From: Methylobacterium oryzihabitans
GTDB taxonomy: Bacteria; Pseudomonadota; Alphaproteobacteria; Rhizobiales; Beijerinckiaceae
Assembly: GCF_004004555.2 (NCBI RefSeq)
Contig: NZ_SACP01000037.1
Span: forward strand, 1-58,878
DNA length: 58,878 nt
Direction: 5' to 3'
The notes beneath the pieces were generated by a model, which had not been told where the DNA came from, searched no databases, and saw only the letters and a program-made list of their open reading frames with translations. Made by a program: the position numbers and the translations under genes. Below are positions 17,334 through 25,524 of this stretch, piece after piece (the stretch's first letter is position 1; every line of letters starts with the position of its first letter).

Positions 17334-19889
17334 ATGCAGAACCAGGAGAGTGGGCAGGGATGGTCGGAGATAGAAGCTCGAATTGCTGATAATGATCTGC
17401 AGGCGCCAAACGGGAGGCGCCAGCAAATACTCAAACTCATCCGTGACAGCGACCTTATTCCGAATGGCGGCGCGACCAAATACATGGTTGGATTTCTATT
17501 TCGGCGACACAACGTCGTCGTCTGGGAGCTTTCGGGGCAGGCTCGAAACTTCTTCGTTGCTGCCAAATGGCAAGGTGCCCTCGAGCGCACCAGCCTGACA
17601 TGCGAGCCCCGACCCTATGAAAAAGGACAGACGGACGGAGGGCGGCACTCTGCCCTGAATCGATCATGGTCCTTCCCCCAGGAAGACTGTCTTTGCGTGA
17701 AAATCAACCAAGATCAGGACTTTCGCAATCTCCTGAGCGTGATCGGGAGTGCGCAATCCGAGCAGGACGGCATCCTCGATCGAAAGAGCGTCGAGGCCGC
17801 GATGGACGCAATGGATCAAGGTGGCGACAACGAAGAACGGGTCCGACTATCCGACCGGTTTGACGCGGCTGTCACCACCTGGGTTCGTTCTACGCGCAAC
17901 CGCAATGGGCGCGTGTATCCGACAATGGCGATCGTGTGCCGTGTCTTGGGGAGTGCCGGATTGACCGACGGCTGGTCCGAGAAGACCGATGCCGCCGCAC
18001 GGCTGCATAATGCCGGGTTCATCGTCGTGGACGCCGAGAACGACCCGCTCCAGCCTCCGGAAGGTGTCGATCATCTCCTGCGCGACGCCGAGCGTATCAG
18101 ATTATGCGCCTATCACTACTTCATCGAGCCAGAGCGCGAGAAAAATGCGTCCCAGGTCGAGATCCGCGCCGGGGACCTCGCCAAGGCCATGGGCTTGAAG
18201 GATGCTCTGCCCAACGTCTGCCAGGTGTTGGGCGGCAGGAAGTTCCAGCAGCTGGCCCGGGTGCCGGCGCCTTCGCATACCGAACCAAACCCCAGCAGCT
18301 CGACGACCTTCACCTTCAGGCTCAAATTTCAACATAAGGCGGTCGAAGTGACGAAAGCGACAGCCGAAGTAGAGCATTCGGCCAACAACCTGATTCTCTA
18401 CGGTCCACCTGGAACCGGGAAAACCTACACAACAGCCGAGGAAGCTGTGCGGCTGTGCGATGGTGAGCGTCCGACCGCCGAGCCCGACGCCGTGCGCCGT
18501 CGCTACGACGAACTGGTCCGAACGGGACAGATCCGGTTCGTGACCTTCCACCAGTCCTACGCCTACGAGGACTTCGTCGAGGGCCTGCGCCCGACCACGG
18601 GCGAGACCGAGGATGGTCTGCCATCCGCCGGCTTCCGGCTGGTGCCCAAGCCCGGAATCTTCCGCGAGATCGCGACGCTTGCCGAGCAGGCGCGCAAGGC
18701 CGCGGCGGGGGAACGGCGCGGCCCCGTCATCGACCTCGCCGGACGGCAATTCTGGAAGATGGCCCTGGGCGCCAAGGACGCCGAGGAGCACGTCTACCAG
18801 GCGGCGGTCGCGGGCGGCTACGTGGCGCTCGGCTGGGGGGGCGACGTCGATTTCAGCGATCCCCGCTTCGCCGAGATCGAGGCCGTGAAGCAGGAATGGC
18901 GCACGCACTACGCGGACGACACGACGCCAAGCCACATCAGCCAGCCCTGGACGTTCCGGAACGCCATGAAGGTTGGCGACATCGTCATCGTGCCCTACGG
19001 CAACACCGCCTACCGGGCCGTCGCCCAAATCACGGGCGATTACTACTTCGAGCTCGGCGAGGACGGCACCTACAACCACCGTCGGAAGGTCCGGTGGTTG
19101 CTCGTCCTCGACGAGCCGCTGCCGCTCGACACCATCGTGGAGGGCAACTTCACGATGCGGACCCTCTATGAACTCCCGCGGCATCGGATCCGGGTGGAAG
19201 GCCTGCAACGTCTGATCGGCGGGCCGCCCCAGATCGCGAGTCCCGCGCGTGCCGACCAGTTCGTGCTTATCATCGATGAGATCAACCGGGCGAACGTGTC
19301 CAAGGTCTTCGGTGAGCTGATCACGCTGCTCGAGCCTGACAAGAGGTTGGGTCAGGACAATGCCCTGACCGTCACTCTCCCCTATTCGGGCGATACGTTT
19401 GGTGTTCCGGACAACCTGCACGTGATCGGCACGATGAACACGGCCGACCGCTCGATCGCGCTGCTCGACACTGCTCTGCGGCGACGTTTCGCCTTCCGCG
19501 AGCTCGAGCCGCAGCCGGAACGCCTGCAAAGGGACGTCGAGGGCATCGACCTCACTGCCGTGCTGAGCGCGCTCAACGCCCGGATCGAGTACCTCGTCGA
19601 CCGCGAGCATCGGATCGGCCACGCCTTCTTCATGCTTTGCCGCACCCGCGCCGACATCGACGCTGTGATGCGGAACCGCGTCATCCCCCTGTTGGCCGAG
19701 TACTTCTTTGAGGACTGGGAGCGCATCCGCCTCGTTCTCGGCGAGGGCGAGACTAGGGATCAGGGCGCCTTCCTGAACCGCACGCGGCTCAAGCCACCGC
19801 GGGGTCTGGAGGATCACGGCCCCGACCGCTGGTCCTACGCGGTGCGTGAGACGTTCGCCGAGGATGCCTATCTGCAGTTGCTGGCATGA
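17334..19889 (+). CDS. mcrB: McrB-type AAA+ GTPase with EVE/PUA-like insert
   Basis: McrB binds modified DNA and, with McrC, uses GTP to drive cleavage. The 851-residue protein has an unrecognised N-terminal region (about 1-330, presumably the DNA-recognition part). The AAA+ module starts at LYGPPGTGKTYT (about 355) and VTFHQSYAYEDFVEGL. About 160 residues (462-622) that look like an EVE/PUA-fold modified-base reader are inserted before Walker B. They contain FWKMALG, GGYVALGWGG and YRAVAQITGDYYF. The module then resumes with LIIDEINRANVSKVFGEL (about 643) and the McrB signature MNTADRSIALLDTALRRRF. The stop overlaps mcrC by 4 bases. EVE domains paired with McrB are known; placement between Walker A and B is the odd point. 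Confidence 0.9.
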   Translation: MQNQESGQGWSEIEARIADNDLQAPNGRRQQILKLIRDSDLIPNGGATKYMVGFLFRRHNVVVWELSGQARNFFVAAKWQGALERTSLTCEPRPYEKGQTDGGRHSALNRSWSFPQEDCLCVKINQDQDFRNLLSVIGSAQSEQDGILDRKSVEAAMDAMDQGGDNEERVRLSDRFDAAVTTWVRSTRNRNGRVYPTMAIVCRVLGSAGLTDGWSEKTDAAARLHNAGFIVVDAENDPLQPPEGVDHLLRDAERIRLCAYHYFIEPEREKNASQVEIRAGDLAKAMGLKDALPNVCQVLGGRKFQQLARVPAPSHTEPNPSSSTTFTFRLKFQHKAVEVTKATAEVEHSANNLILYGPPGTGKTYTTAEEAVRLCDGERPTAEPDAVRRRYDELVRTGQIRFVTFHQSYAYEDFVEGLRPTTGETEDGLPSAGFRLVPKPGIFREIATLAEQARKAAAGERRGPVIDLAGRQFWKMALGAKDAEEHVYQAAVAGGYVALGWGGDVDFSDPRFAEIEAVKQEWRTHYADDTTPSHISQPWTFRNAMKVGDIVIVPYGNTAYRAVAQITGDYYFELGEDGTYNHRRKVRWLLVLDEPLPLDTIVEGNFTMRTLYELPRHRIRVEGLQRLIGGPPQIASPARADQFVLIIDEINRANVSKVFGELITLLEPDKRLGQDNALTVTLPYSGDTFGVPDNLHVIGTMNTADRSIALLDTALRRRFAFRELEPQPERLQRDVEGIDLTAVLSALNARIEYLVDREHRIGHAFFMLCRTRADIDAVMRNRVIPLLAEYFFEDWERIRLVLGEGETRDQGAFLNRTRLKPPRGLEDHGPDRWSYAVRETFAEDAYLQLLA

Positions 19890-21169
19890 TCCGCCGAACG
19901 CTCAGGGAATGGGAGTACCTGCCCGTCTCGGCATCGGCAGACGAGACCGGCGTCACTCGCGACCAGGCCGACCGCCTGCTCGCGGCGGCGCGGAGGACAA
20001 GTCTCGGCGGCTCGGATGGAGAGCGGGTCCTCGTCGACGGCGGCCGGCGGCTCCGCGCCCAGCAGGTTGTCGGCATCCTCGTCGCGGACGGTGTCACGCT
20101 CGAGATCCTGCCGAAGATCGACGCCGACGCCGCGACCACGCGGGCGAGCCTCGTGCACATGCTCGCGGTCGTGTACGATCTCGAGATCGCCGCCGGACCC
20201 TCGACAGATCTCGGCTGGCAGTCGCGGGATTTGATCGACATCTTGATCCAGCTATTCTGCGACAAGCTCGCCGCGGTCCTGCGGCGCGGTCTCCCGCGCG
20301 CCTACCTGCGCCGGGAGGGGGATCTCGGCGCCCTGCGGGGCCGGCTCGACGTCACACGCCAGTGCACCGTGCTGGCCGTGAGCCCGCAGCTTTTGGCCTG
20401 CCGGTACGAGGATCTGGAGGGCGACATTGCCCTCAATCGCGTTCTCAAAGCCACCCTCGTGCACCTCGCTGCCTTGGCGCGCGCGTCCGAAACGCGCCGC
20501 CGCCTGAGGGAACTCCTCTTCGTTTACGACGAGGTCGCGCTCCCGGCACGCGCGGCCCTGCCCTCGAGCGAGATCGTGCTCGACCGCTCCAACGCGCCCT
20601 GGCGCGAGGTGTTGGGCTTCGCACGCCTCCTACTCGGTGACCGCTTTCAGACGACGTCGGCCGGCGAAGCGCGGGGCTTCGCGCTGTTGTTTGAAATGAA
20701 CACGCTGTTCGAGGAGTTCGTTGGGCGCACTCTGCGTCGCGCGCTCGCCGGGTCGGGAGCCAGCGTCTCACTGCAAGGACCGCGGCGTCATGCCCTGGTC
20801 GATCTCGCGCGGGAGAATAGCCCTGTCTTCGCCACGCGCCCCGACATCCTCGTCAGCTGGAAGGACGGGCTGACCACTGTTCTCGACACGAAATGGAAGC
20901 GCCTAACGGACAGGACCGAGGATACCCGTCGCGGCGTCGGGCAGGCCGACATCTATCAGCTAATGGCCTACGCGCAGGTTTACGAGTGCTGCAACCTGAT
21001 ACTGATCTATCCGCACCACATCGGCCTTCCTATGCCAGCGGGGCGTTTAGCAGATTACGGCATCGTTAAGCCCGACGGGGCGTGTCTCACGCTGCTCACA
21101 ATCGACCTGGCAGCGCCCAACACCATCCGTGATCATTTGCGAGCTCAGGTGACGAGTCCTAGGGTCTAA
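19886..21169 (+). CDS. mcrC: McrC-type nuclease subunit, 3' end altered by IS insertion
   Basis: McrC is the PD-(D/E)XK nuclease partner that caps the McrB hexamer and stimulates its GTPase. The 427 residues include an N-terminal beta-rich domain with VTLEILPKI, and the nuclease core RPDILVSW...VLDTKWKRL, giving Asp, Asp and the T-K-W-K catalytic lysine. It overlaps mcrB (ATGA), so the two are coupled. The final codons are CCT AGG GTC TAA: the last six bases lie inside the IS427-like element, which landed in the CTAG at 21159-21162. Joining across the element would give a tail about 13 residues longer. The catalytic part is intact, so function may survive. Confidence 0.9.
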   Translation: MIRRTLREWEYLPVSASADETGVTRDQADRLLAAARRTSLGGSDGERVLVDGGRRLRAQQVVGILVADGVTLEILPKIDADAATTRASLVHMLAVVYDLEIAAGPSTDLGWQSRDLIDILIQLFCDKLAAVLRRGLPRAYLRREGDLGALRGRLDVTRQCTVLAVSPQLLACRYEDLEGDIALNRVLKATLVHLAALARASETRRRLRELLFVYDEVALPARAALPSSEIVLDRSNAPWREVLGFARLLLGDRFQTTSAGEARGFALLFEMNTLFEEFVGRTLRRALAGSGASVSLQGPRRHALVDLARENSPVFATRPDILVSWKDGLTTVLDTKWKRLTDRTEDTRRGVGQADIYQLMAYAQVYECCNLILIYPHHIGLPMPAGRLADYGIVKPDGACLTLLTIDLAAPNTIRDHLRAQVTSPRV

Positions 21170-21235
21170 ACCCGTTCAACGCCTTGCAAAGATGATCGAA
21201 ATGTAATTTGGAGCGCCTCCCAGATGGAGGAGGCC

Positions 21236-21993
21236 ATGGCAGAGCTGTTCTGGCTGTCGGACGAGCAATGGCAGGCGATCGCGCCGTTCATGCCCACCAA
21301 CCAGCCCGGCGCTCGTCGCAAGGATGACCGCACGATCCTGTCGGGCATCCTGCACGTCATCAAGTCCGGCTGCCGCTGGAAGGATTGCCCGAGCGACTAC
21401 GGACCGTCCACCACCGTCTACAACCGCTTCAACAGGTGGTCGCGCCGCCGCTTCTGGACCAGCATGCTGGAGGCCCTGGCCAAGGCTGGATGGTCCGGCG
21501 AAGCGGCCGCCCTCGACTCAACCTACGTCAAAGCCCAGCGCGCCGCCCACGGCGGAAAAGGGGGGTCCGCAAGCAGGCGATCGGCCCTTCGCGGGCGGGG
21601 CCGACCACCAAGATCCACGTCCTCACCGATGTGATCGGTCGCCCGGGCGTCATCCACCCCACGCCCGGCAATGCCAGCGACGTGAAGACCGCGCCCGCCG
21701 TGCTGGACCAAGCGCCCGGCCGCGTGCGCCGCCTCATCGCCGACAAGGGCTACGACGCCGACTGGCTGCGCCAGGATCTGCGCCAGCAGGGCATCAGTGT
21801 CGTCATTCCCGGCACCCGCGCCCGCAAGCGCAAGATCCGCCTCGACAAGCGGCGCTATCGCGACCGCTGGCGGGTCGAGGCGGTGTTCTGCCGCCTCAAG
21901 GACTTCCGCCGCATCGCCACTCGCTACGACAAGCTCGCCAGAAACTTCGCCTCCGCCCTCGCCTTGGCCGCCATCATCGCATTCTGGTGCTGA
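21236..21993 (+). CDS. IS427-group transposase, expressed by programmed -1 frameshift
   Basis: Two overlapping frames together make one DDE transposase of about 252 residues. The first frame (start MAELFWLSDEQW; an upstream ATG at 21224 is possible) carries LDSTYVKAQRAAHGGKG with the first Asp. The second frame carries TKIHVLTDVIGRPG (second Asp), RRLIADKGYDADWL and RVEAVFCRLKDFRR (Glu), ending IAFWC. The frames differ by -1 and meet at a run of four A and six G. A GGAGGAGG ribosome site precedes the start. All catalytic residues are present, so the copy may be active. Confidence 0.88.
21556..21566 (+). other. Ribosomal slippery site (-1 frameshift) of the transposase
   Basis: AAAAGGGGGGT lies exactly where the upstream frame must pass into the downstream frame to join the two conserved halves of the transposase. 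A-run plus G-run heptamers of this kind are the standard -1 slippage signal in IS427-group elements. That slippage happens is inference from family knowledge. Confidence 0.75.
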
Positions 21994-22093
21994 TCGAGTC
22001 TCAACTCTAGCGTCACGGGGCGGCAATGGCCATGGTGGGTGCATGGCTGAATGGTCGGCTTTTGGGCAGCAGCTCAAGGTCGGCTCACCACCC

Positions 22094-22791
22094 TCAGCAG
22101 TTCTTCGCACGGGCAAGCTGATTGCGTAATGACCCTAGCAGGCTGTCAAAGGGATCATCGCCGATTGGCGCGATGCTTTTCAGGATCATGTAGCGGCAAC
22201 GTTGCACGGCCCACTCATCGTTCTGCTCCAGCAGGATCGCACCGACCAGCGTACGGATCGGGGAGCTCGCTGCGGAAGATGCCAATCATCTCGTGCGGCG
22301 ATTGATCTCGCCGTTGCGGCGCTCCAACAGATCGGTCGAGTGCAGCTTGGCGGGATGGGCAGCTGGGAAGCCCATGTCCAGGACGTCGATCTCGGCAGCG
22401 GCGAGATTCGGGATCTCGGGCCGGAGTTAGTCAGCGATCCGCTGCCACTACTGATGGGCCGCCTCAGTGTCCTCGTTCGCGAAGGCGGTGGCCATCAAGG
22501 CCGAGGGCCCGAGCGGCCAGCATGGGCCAGGACGCTCCTCATGAAGTGGACCCGGCACCCCTGCCAGGAGGCGGTCATCACCATGGCGACCAAGGCCTTG
22601 GTGCCCCCGTAGGCGTCCGAGATCACCAGCTTGACGCCGTGCACGCCACGCCGGGCCAACTTGCGCAAGACTCCGGTCCGGAACGTCTTCGCCTCGGACA
22701 GGCCGATGTCGAGCTCCAGCACGTCGGGTCGGTCAACCAACCATTTTCGTTCCCGGTAAAACTCCAGTTCCTTGTTGCAACTGTGTTGCAC
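22094..22791 (-). pseudogene. Decayed IS256-family transposase (C-terminal remnant)
   Basis: Read on the minus strand, three broken pieces follow the order of IS256-type transposases. The first is RRGVHGVKLVISDAYGG and CRVHFMRSVLAHAG (22500-22660). The second reads FANEDTEAAHQ, stop, WQRIAD, stop, LRPEIPNLAAAE and LHSTDLLERRNGEINRRT (22270-22500). The third is VGAILLEQNDEWAVQRCRYM (22140-22260). In-frame stops and at least one frameshift break the gene, and the N-terminal third is missing. It lies between the IS427-like element and the tRNA, an area otherwise empty of genes from 22011 to 22881. It marks old mobile-element traffic at the island edge. Confidence 0.85.
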
Positions 22792-22881
22792 GGAGCCGCC
22801 GCCGTCTGGTTGTAACCCATTGAAAAATTAACGGGCATGTTGCAGTCCACCGCAACACCTATTGGCCAGGAACTAGGCATC

Positions 22882-22914
22882 AAAAAGCCCGCTAAGCCAT
22901 TGACCGAGCGGGCT
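22882..22914 (-). terminator. Rho-independent terminator of the tRNA-Met gene
   Basis: On the minus strand, just after the tRNA 3' end, AGCCCGCT pairs perfectly with AGCGGGCT (8 bp, 13-base loop) and is followed by TTTTT. Position and orientation fit termination of the tRNA transcript. Confidence 0.85.
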
Positions 22915-22921
22915 GAACGAG

Positions 22922-22998
22922 TGGTAGCGGAGGAGGGACTCGAACCCCCGACACAAGGATTATGATTCCTCTGCTCTAACCAGCTGAGCTACTCCGCC
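22922..22998 (-). tRNA. tRNA-Met (anticodon CAT)
   Basis: The 77-base minus-strand sequence folds as a full cloverleaf. GGCGGAG pairs with CTCCGCT in the acceptor stem. The D-arm is GCTCAGCTGGTTAGAGC. The anticodon loop is ATCATAA with CAT at positions 34-36. GGTTCGAGTCC forms the T-arm, and CCA is encoded. The lack of initiator features (first pair G-T is Watson-Crick-like here rather than mismatched C-A) favours elongator Met; a modified tRNA-Ile2 is the alternative. Its 3' end faces the defence island, the side where site-specific elements usually integrate. Confidence 0.95.
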
Positions 22999-23219
22999 GC
23001 CTCGGACCGGGCCTCGTCGGGCCCGCCGTCACGGTGGCGCGATATAGGGAAACAGGCGGAAGCCTGTCAAGGAAGGAACGCGGCCCAATGGAACTTGGTC
23101 GCGGGCGGCCCCGCCGGGGCATGGCGGGGCTGGCGCGAAACGGCGTTCCGCATCCTTGACAAGCCCCCTCCCGGCGCCGGAGCATGGGTCCGGGCCCGGC
23201 AAGAGGCCCCCGACGAAGG

Positions 23220-24491
23220 ATGTCTCGGGTGAGGACGACGCTCCTGGCGGCCGCGATGGTGGCCGCGTGGCACGGTGGCGCCTGCGCGCAGGCGGGCGGC
23301 CAAGGTTCTGGCCAAGGTTCTGGCCACGTCTCCGGCCAAGTCTCCGGTAGGATTTCCGACGGCGCCGTGCGCCTCGGCTTCCTGCTCGACATGTCGGGGG
23401 TCTATGCCGACGTCACCGGGCCGGGCAGCGCCGCCGCCGCCCGGATGGCGGTGGAGGATGTCGGCGGCACGGTGCTCGGGGCGCCGGTCGAGGTGCTGGT
23501 CGCCGACCACCAGAACAAGGCCGACGTCGCCGCCACCACCGCGAGGGCGTGGTTCGACACCGAGCGGGTCGACGCCATCCTCGACGTCGCCGCCTCGGCC
23601 ACCGCGCTCGCCGCCGCCGACATCGCCCGGGCGAAGAACAAGATCATCGCGTTCAGCGGGCCCGGCGCGGTGCGACTCACCAACGAGGCCTGCGGGCCGA
23701 CCGCGATCCACTGGGCCTACGACACCTACGCGCTGGCCAACGCCACCGCCCAGGCGACCGTCAAGGCCGGCGGCACCTCGTGGTTCTTCATCAGCGCCGA
23801 CTACGCCTTCGGGCAGGACCTGGAGCGGGACGCCAGCACCGTCGTCAAGGCGACCGGCGGCACCGTGCTCGGCGGGGTGCGCGCACCGCTCAACACCGCC
23901 GACTTCTCGTCCTACCTGCTCCAGGCCCAGGGCTCCGGCGCCAAGGTGGTCGGGCTCGCCAATGCCGGGCGCGACACCACCAACGCGATCAAGCAGGCGG
24001 CGGAGTTCGGCCTCGCCCAGGGCGGCCAGAAACTCGCCGGGCTCCTCGTCTACATCAACGACGTCCACAGCCTCGGCCTCGAGGCGACCCAGGGCATGCT
24101 GCTCACCGAGGGCTTCTACTGGGACCTCGACGAGGGGACCCGGGCGTGGTCGAAGCGGTTCTTCGAGCGGGTCGGCCGGATGCCGAACATGTCCCAGGCC
24201 GGGGTCTACTCCACCGTCACCCACTACCTCAAGGCGGTGGCCAGGGCCGGCACCGACGAGACGGGGGCCGTGATGGCGGCGATGCGGGCGATGCCGGTCG
24301 ACGACGTGTTCGCCCGCGGCGGGCGCATCCGCGAGGACGGCCGCATGGTCCACGACATGTATCTGTTCGAGGTCAAGAAGCCCGGGGAATCCACCGGCCC
24401 GTGGGACCTCTACAAGCGCGTCGCGACGATTCCCGGCGAGCAGGCGTTCCAGCCGCTCTCGGCCTCCCGCTGCCCCCTGGTGAAGAAATGA
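23220..24491 (+). CDS. Periplasmic binding protein, branched-chain amino acid ABC type
   Basis: The 423-residue protein resembles LivK-type (type 1 fold) substrate-binding proteins. It has a signal peptide (MSRVRTTLLAAAMVAAW, cleavage near ACAQA), then a Gly/Ser/Gln spacer built from a 12-base repeat (about residues 25-43). The binding domain starts VRLGFLLDMSGVYADVTGPG. GAAGGA ends directly at the ATG, with more purines just upstream. No permease or ATPase gene is adjacent, so it is an orphan component; the ligand is unknown. Its stop overlaps the next gene by 4 bases, linking it to the cyclase-family hydrolase, so it may bind an aromatic or amide-type compound. That link is inference. Confidence 0.85.
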   Translation: MSRVRTTLLAAAMVAAWHGGACAQAGGQGSGQGSGHVSGQVSGRISDGAVRLGFLLDMSGVYADVTGPGSAAAARMAVEDVGGTVLGAPVEVLVADHQNKADVAATTARAWFDTERVDAILDVAASATALAAADIARAKNKIIAFSGPGAVRLTNEACGPTAIHWAYDTYALANATAQATVKAGGTSWFFISADYAFGQDLERDASTVVKATGGTVLGGVRAPLNTADFSSYLLQAQGSGAKVVGLANAGRDTTNAIKQAAEFGLAQGGQKLAGLLVYINDVHSLGLEATQGMLLTEGFYWDLDEGTRAWSKRFFERVGRMPNMSQAGVYSTVTHYLKAVARAGTDETGAVMAAMRAMPVDDVFARGGRIREDGRMVHDMYLFEVKKPGESTGPWDLYKRVATIPGEQAFQPLSASRCPLVKK

Positions 24492-25516
24492 CGCCGCGCT
24501 GGACCCGCCGGCCCGAGGGCGCGACCTGGGGCGATTTCGGCGCCGACGACGAGCGCGGCCGGCTCAACCTGCTCACCCCCGAGAAGGTGCGCCAGGGCGT
24601 CGCCGAGGTGCGCGAGGGCCTGACCTTCTGCCTCAGCCTGCCGCTCGATTATCCCGGCGGCAACGTGCTGAACCCGCGCCGGCACCCGCCGCAGATCCGC
24701 CCGACCGTGCGGGCGACCGGTCGGCCGAGCTACAACTTCCCGGTCTGCGAGGAGGTGCCGGACGCCACCGACGTGGTCAGCGACGACCTCGCGGTGCTGC
24801 ACCTGCAATACTCGACCCAGTGGGACAGCCTCGCCCATGTCGGCTCGCTGTTCGACGCCGACGGCGACGGGCGGCCCGAGCCGGTGTACTACAACGGCTT
24901 CCGGGCCGGCGAGCACGTCACCGGACCGTCGCGGCCGGACGAGGCCGGGGCGCCGTCGCGGGCACGACACCTCGGCATCGAGCGGCTGGCCGAGGCCGGC
25001 ATGCAGGGCCGCGGCGTGATGATCGACCTGCGCGCCCATCTCGGCGACGCCCGCACGGCGGTCGGGTACGACGCACTGCAACACATCCTCGACGCCGACG
25101 GGGTCGCGGTCGAGCCCGGCGACATGGTGTGCCTGCATACCGGCTTTGCCGAGCGGCTGCTCGGCATGGACCGGGCGCCCGACCCGGCGGTGGTGCACGG
25201 GCTCTGCGCCGGGCTCGACGGGCGCGACCGCAGGCTGCTGAACTGGATCACCGATTGCGGCCTCGCCGCCCTCATCGCCGACAACTACGCCGTCGAGGTC
25301 CACCCGGCCCTGCCGGAGGCCGGCTGCTGCGCCACCCTGCCGCTGCACGAGCACTGCCTGTTCCGGCTCGGGGTCAACCTCGGCGAGTTGTGGCACCTCA
25401 CCCCGCTCGCCGAGTGGCTGCGGGCGCGGGGCCGCCACCGCTTCCTCCTCACCGCCCCGCCCCTGCGGCTTCCCGGCGCCGTCGGGTCGCCGGTGACGCC
25501 GATCGCCACCGTGTAG
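24488..25516 (+). CDS. Cyclase-family (kynurenine formamidase-like) hydrolase
   Basis: The 342-residue protein belongs to the metal-dependent cyclase/arylformamidase family. LHLQYSTQWDSLAHVGSLF is the variant metal-binding motif of the longer bacterial members. ARGVMIDL-like (GRGVMIDLRAHLG) and GDMVCLHTGF are the conserved strands, and LHEHCLFRLGVNLGE comes near the end. Such enzymes hydrolyse amide or lactone-like bonds in ring-degradation routes; the substrate here is unknown. The start ATG overlaps the preceding stop, and the following oxidoreductase begins 8 bases after the stop, so three genes likely form one operon. Confidence 0.85.
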   Translation: MTPRWTRRPEGATWGDFGADDERGRLNLLTPEKVRQGVAEVREGLTFCLSLPLDYPGGNVLNPRRHPPQIRPTVRATGRPSYNFPVCEEVPDATDVVSDDLAVLHLQYSTQWDSLAHVGSLFDADGDGRPEPVYYNGFRAGEHVTGPSRPDEAGAPSRARHLGIERLAEAGMQGRGVMIDLRAHLGDARTAVGYDALQHILDADGVAVEPGDMVCLHTGFAERLLGMDRAPDPAVVHGLCAGLDGRDRRLLNWITDCGLAALIADNYAVEVHPALPEAGCCATLPLHEHCLFRLGVNLGELWHLTPLAEWLRARGRHRFLLTAPPLRLPGAVGSPVTPIATV

Positions 25517-25524
25517 GACGCCTC

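Larger units (their letters stand above)
21163..22006 (+). mobile_element. IS5-family, IS427-group insertion sequence with CTAG target duplication
   Basis: The element is 844 bp. Its left end GGTCTAAACCCGTTCA and the reverse complement of its right end AGTTGAGACTCGATCA are imperfect terminal inverted repeats (10 of 16 agree). Both sides are flanked by CTAG (21159-21162 and 22007-22010), a clear target duplication, so it is an intact simple insertion. It contains a two-frame transposase and sits at the very end of mcrC. Length, two-frame layout and target all suit the IS427 group. Confidence 0.88.

Noticed and set aside
22623..22883. Small minus-strand frame between the IS256 remnant and the tRNA
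   Set aside because: It overlaps the transposase remnant in another frame, and its sequence shows no family or ribosome site.
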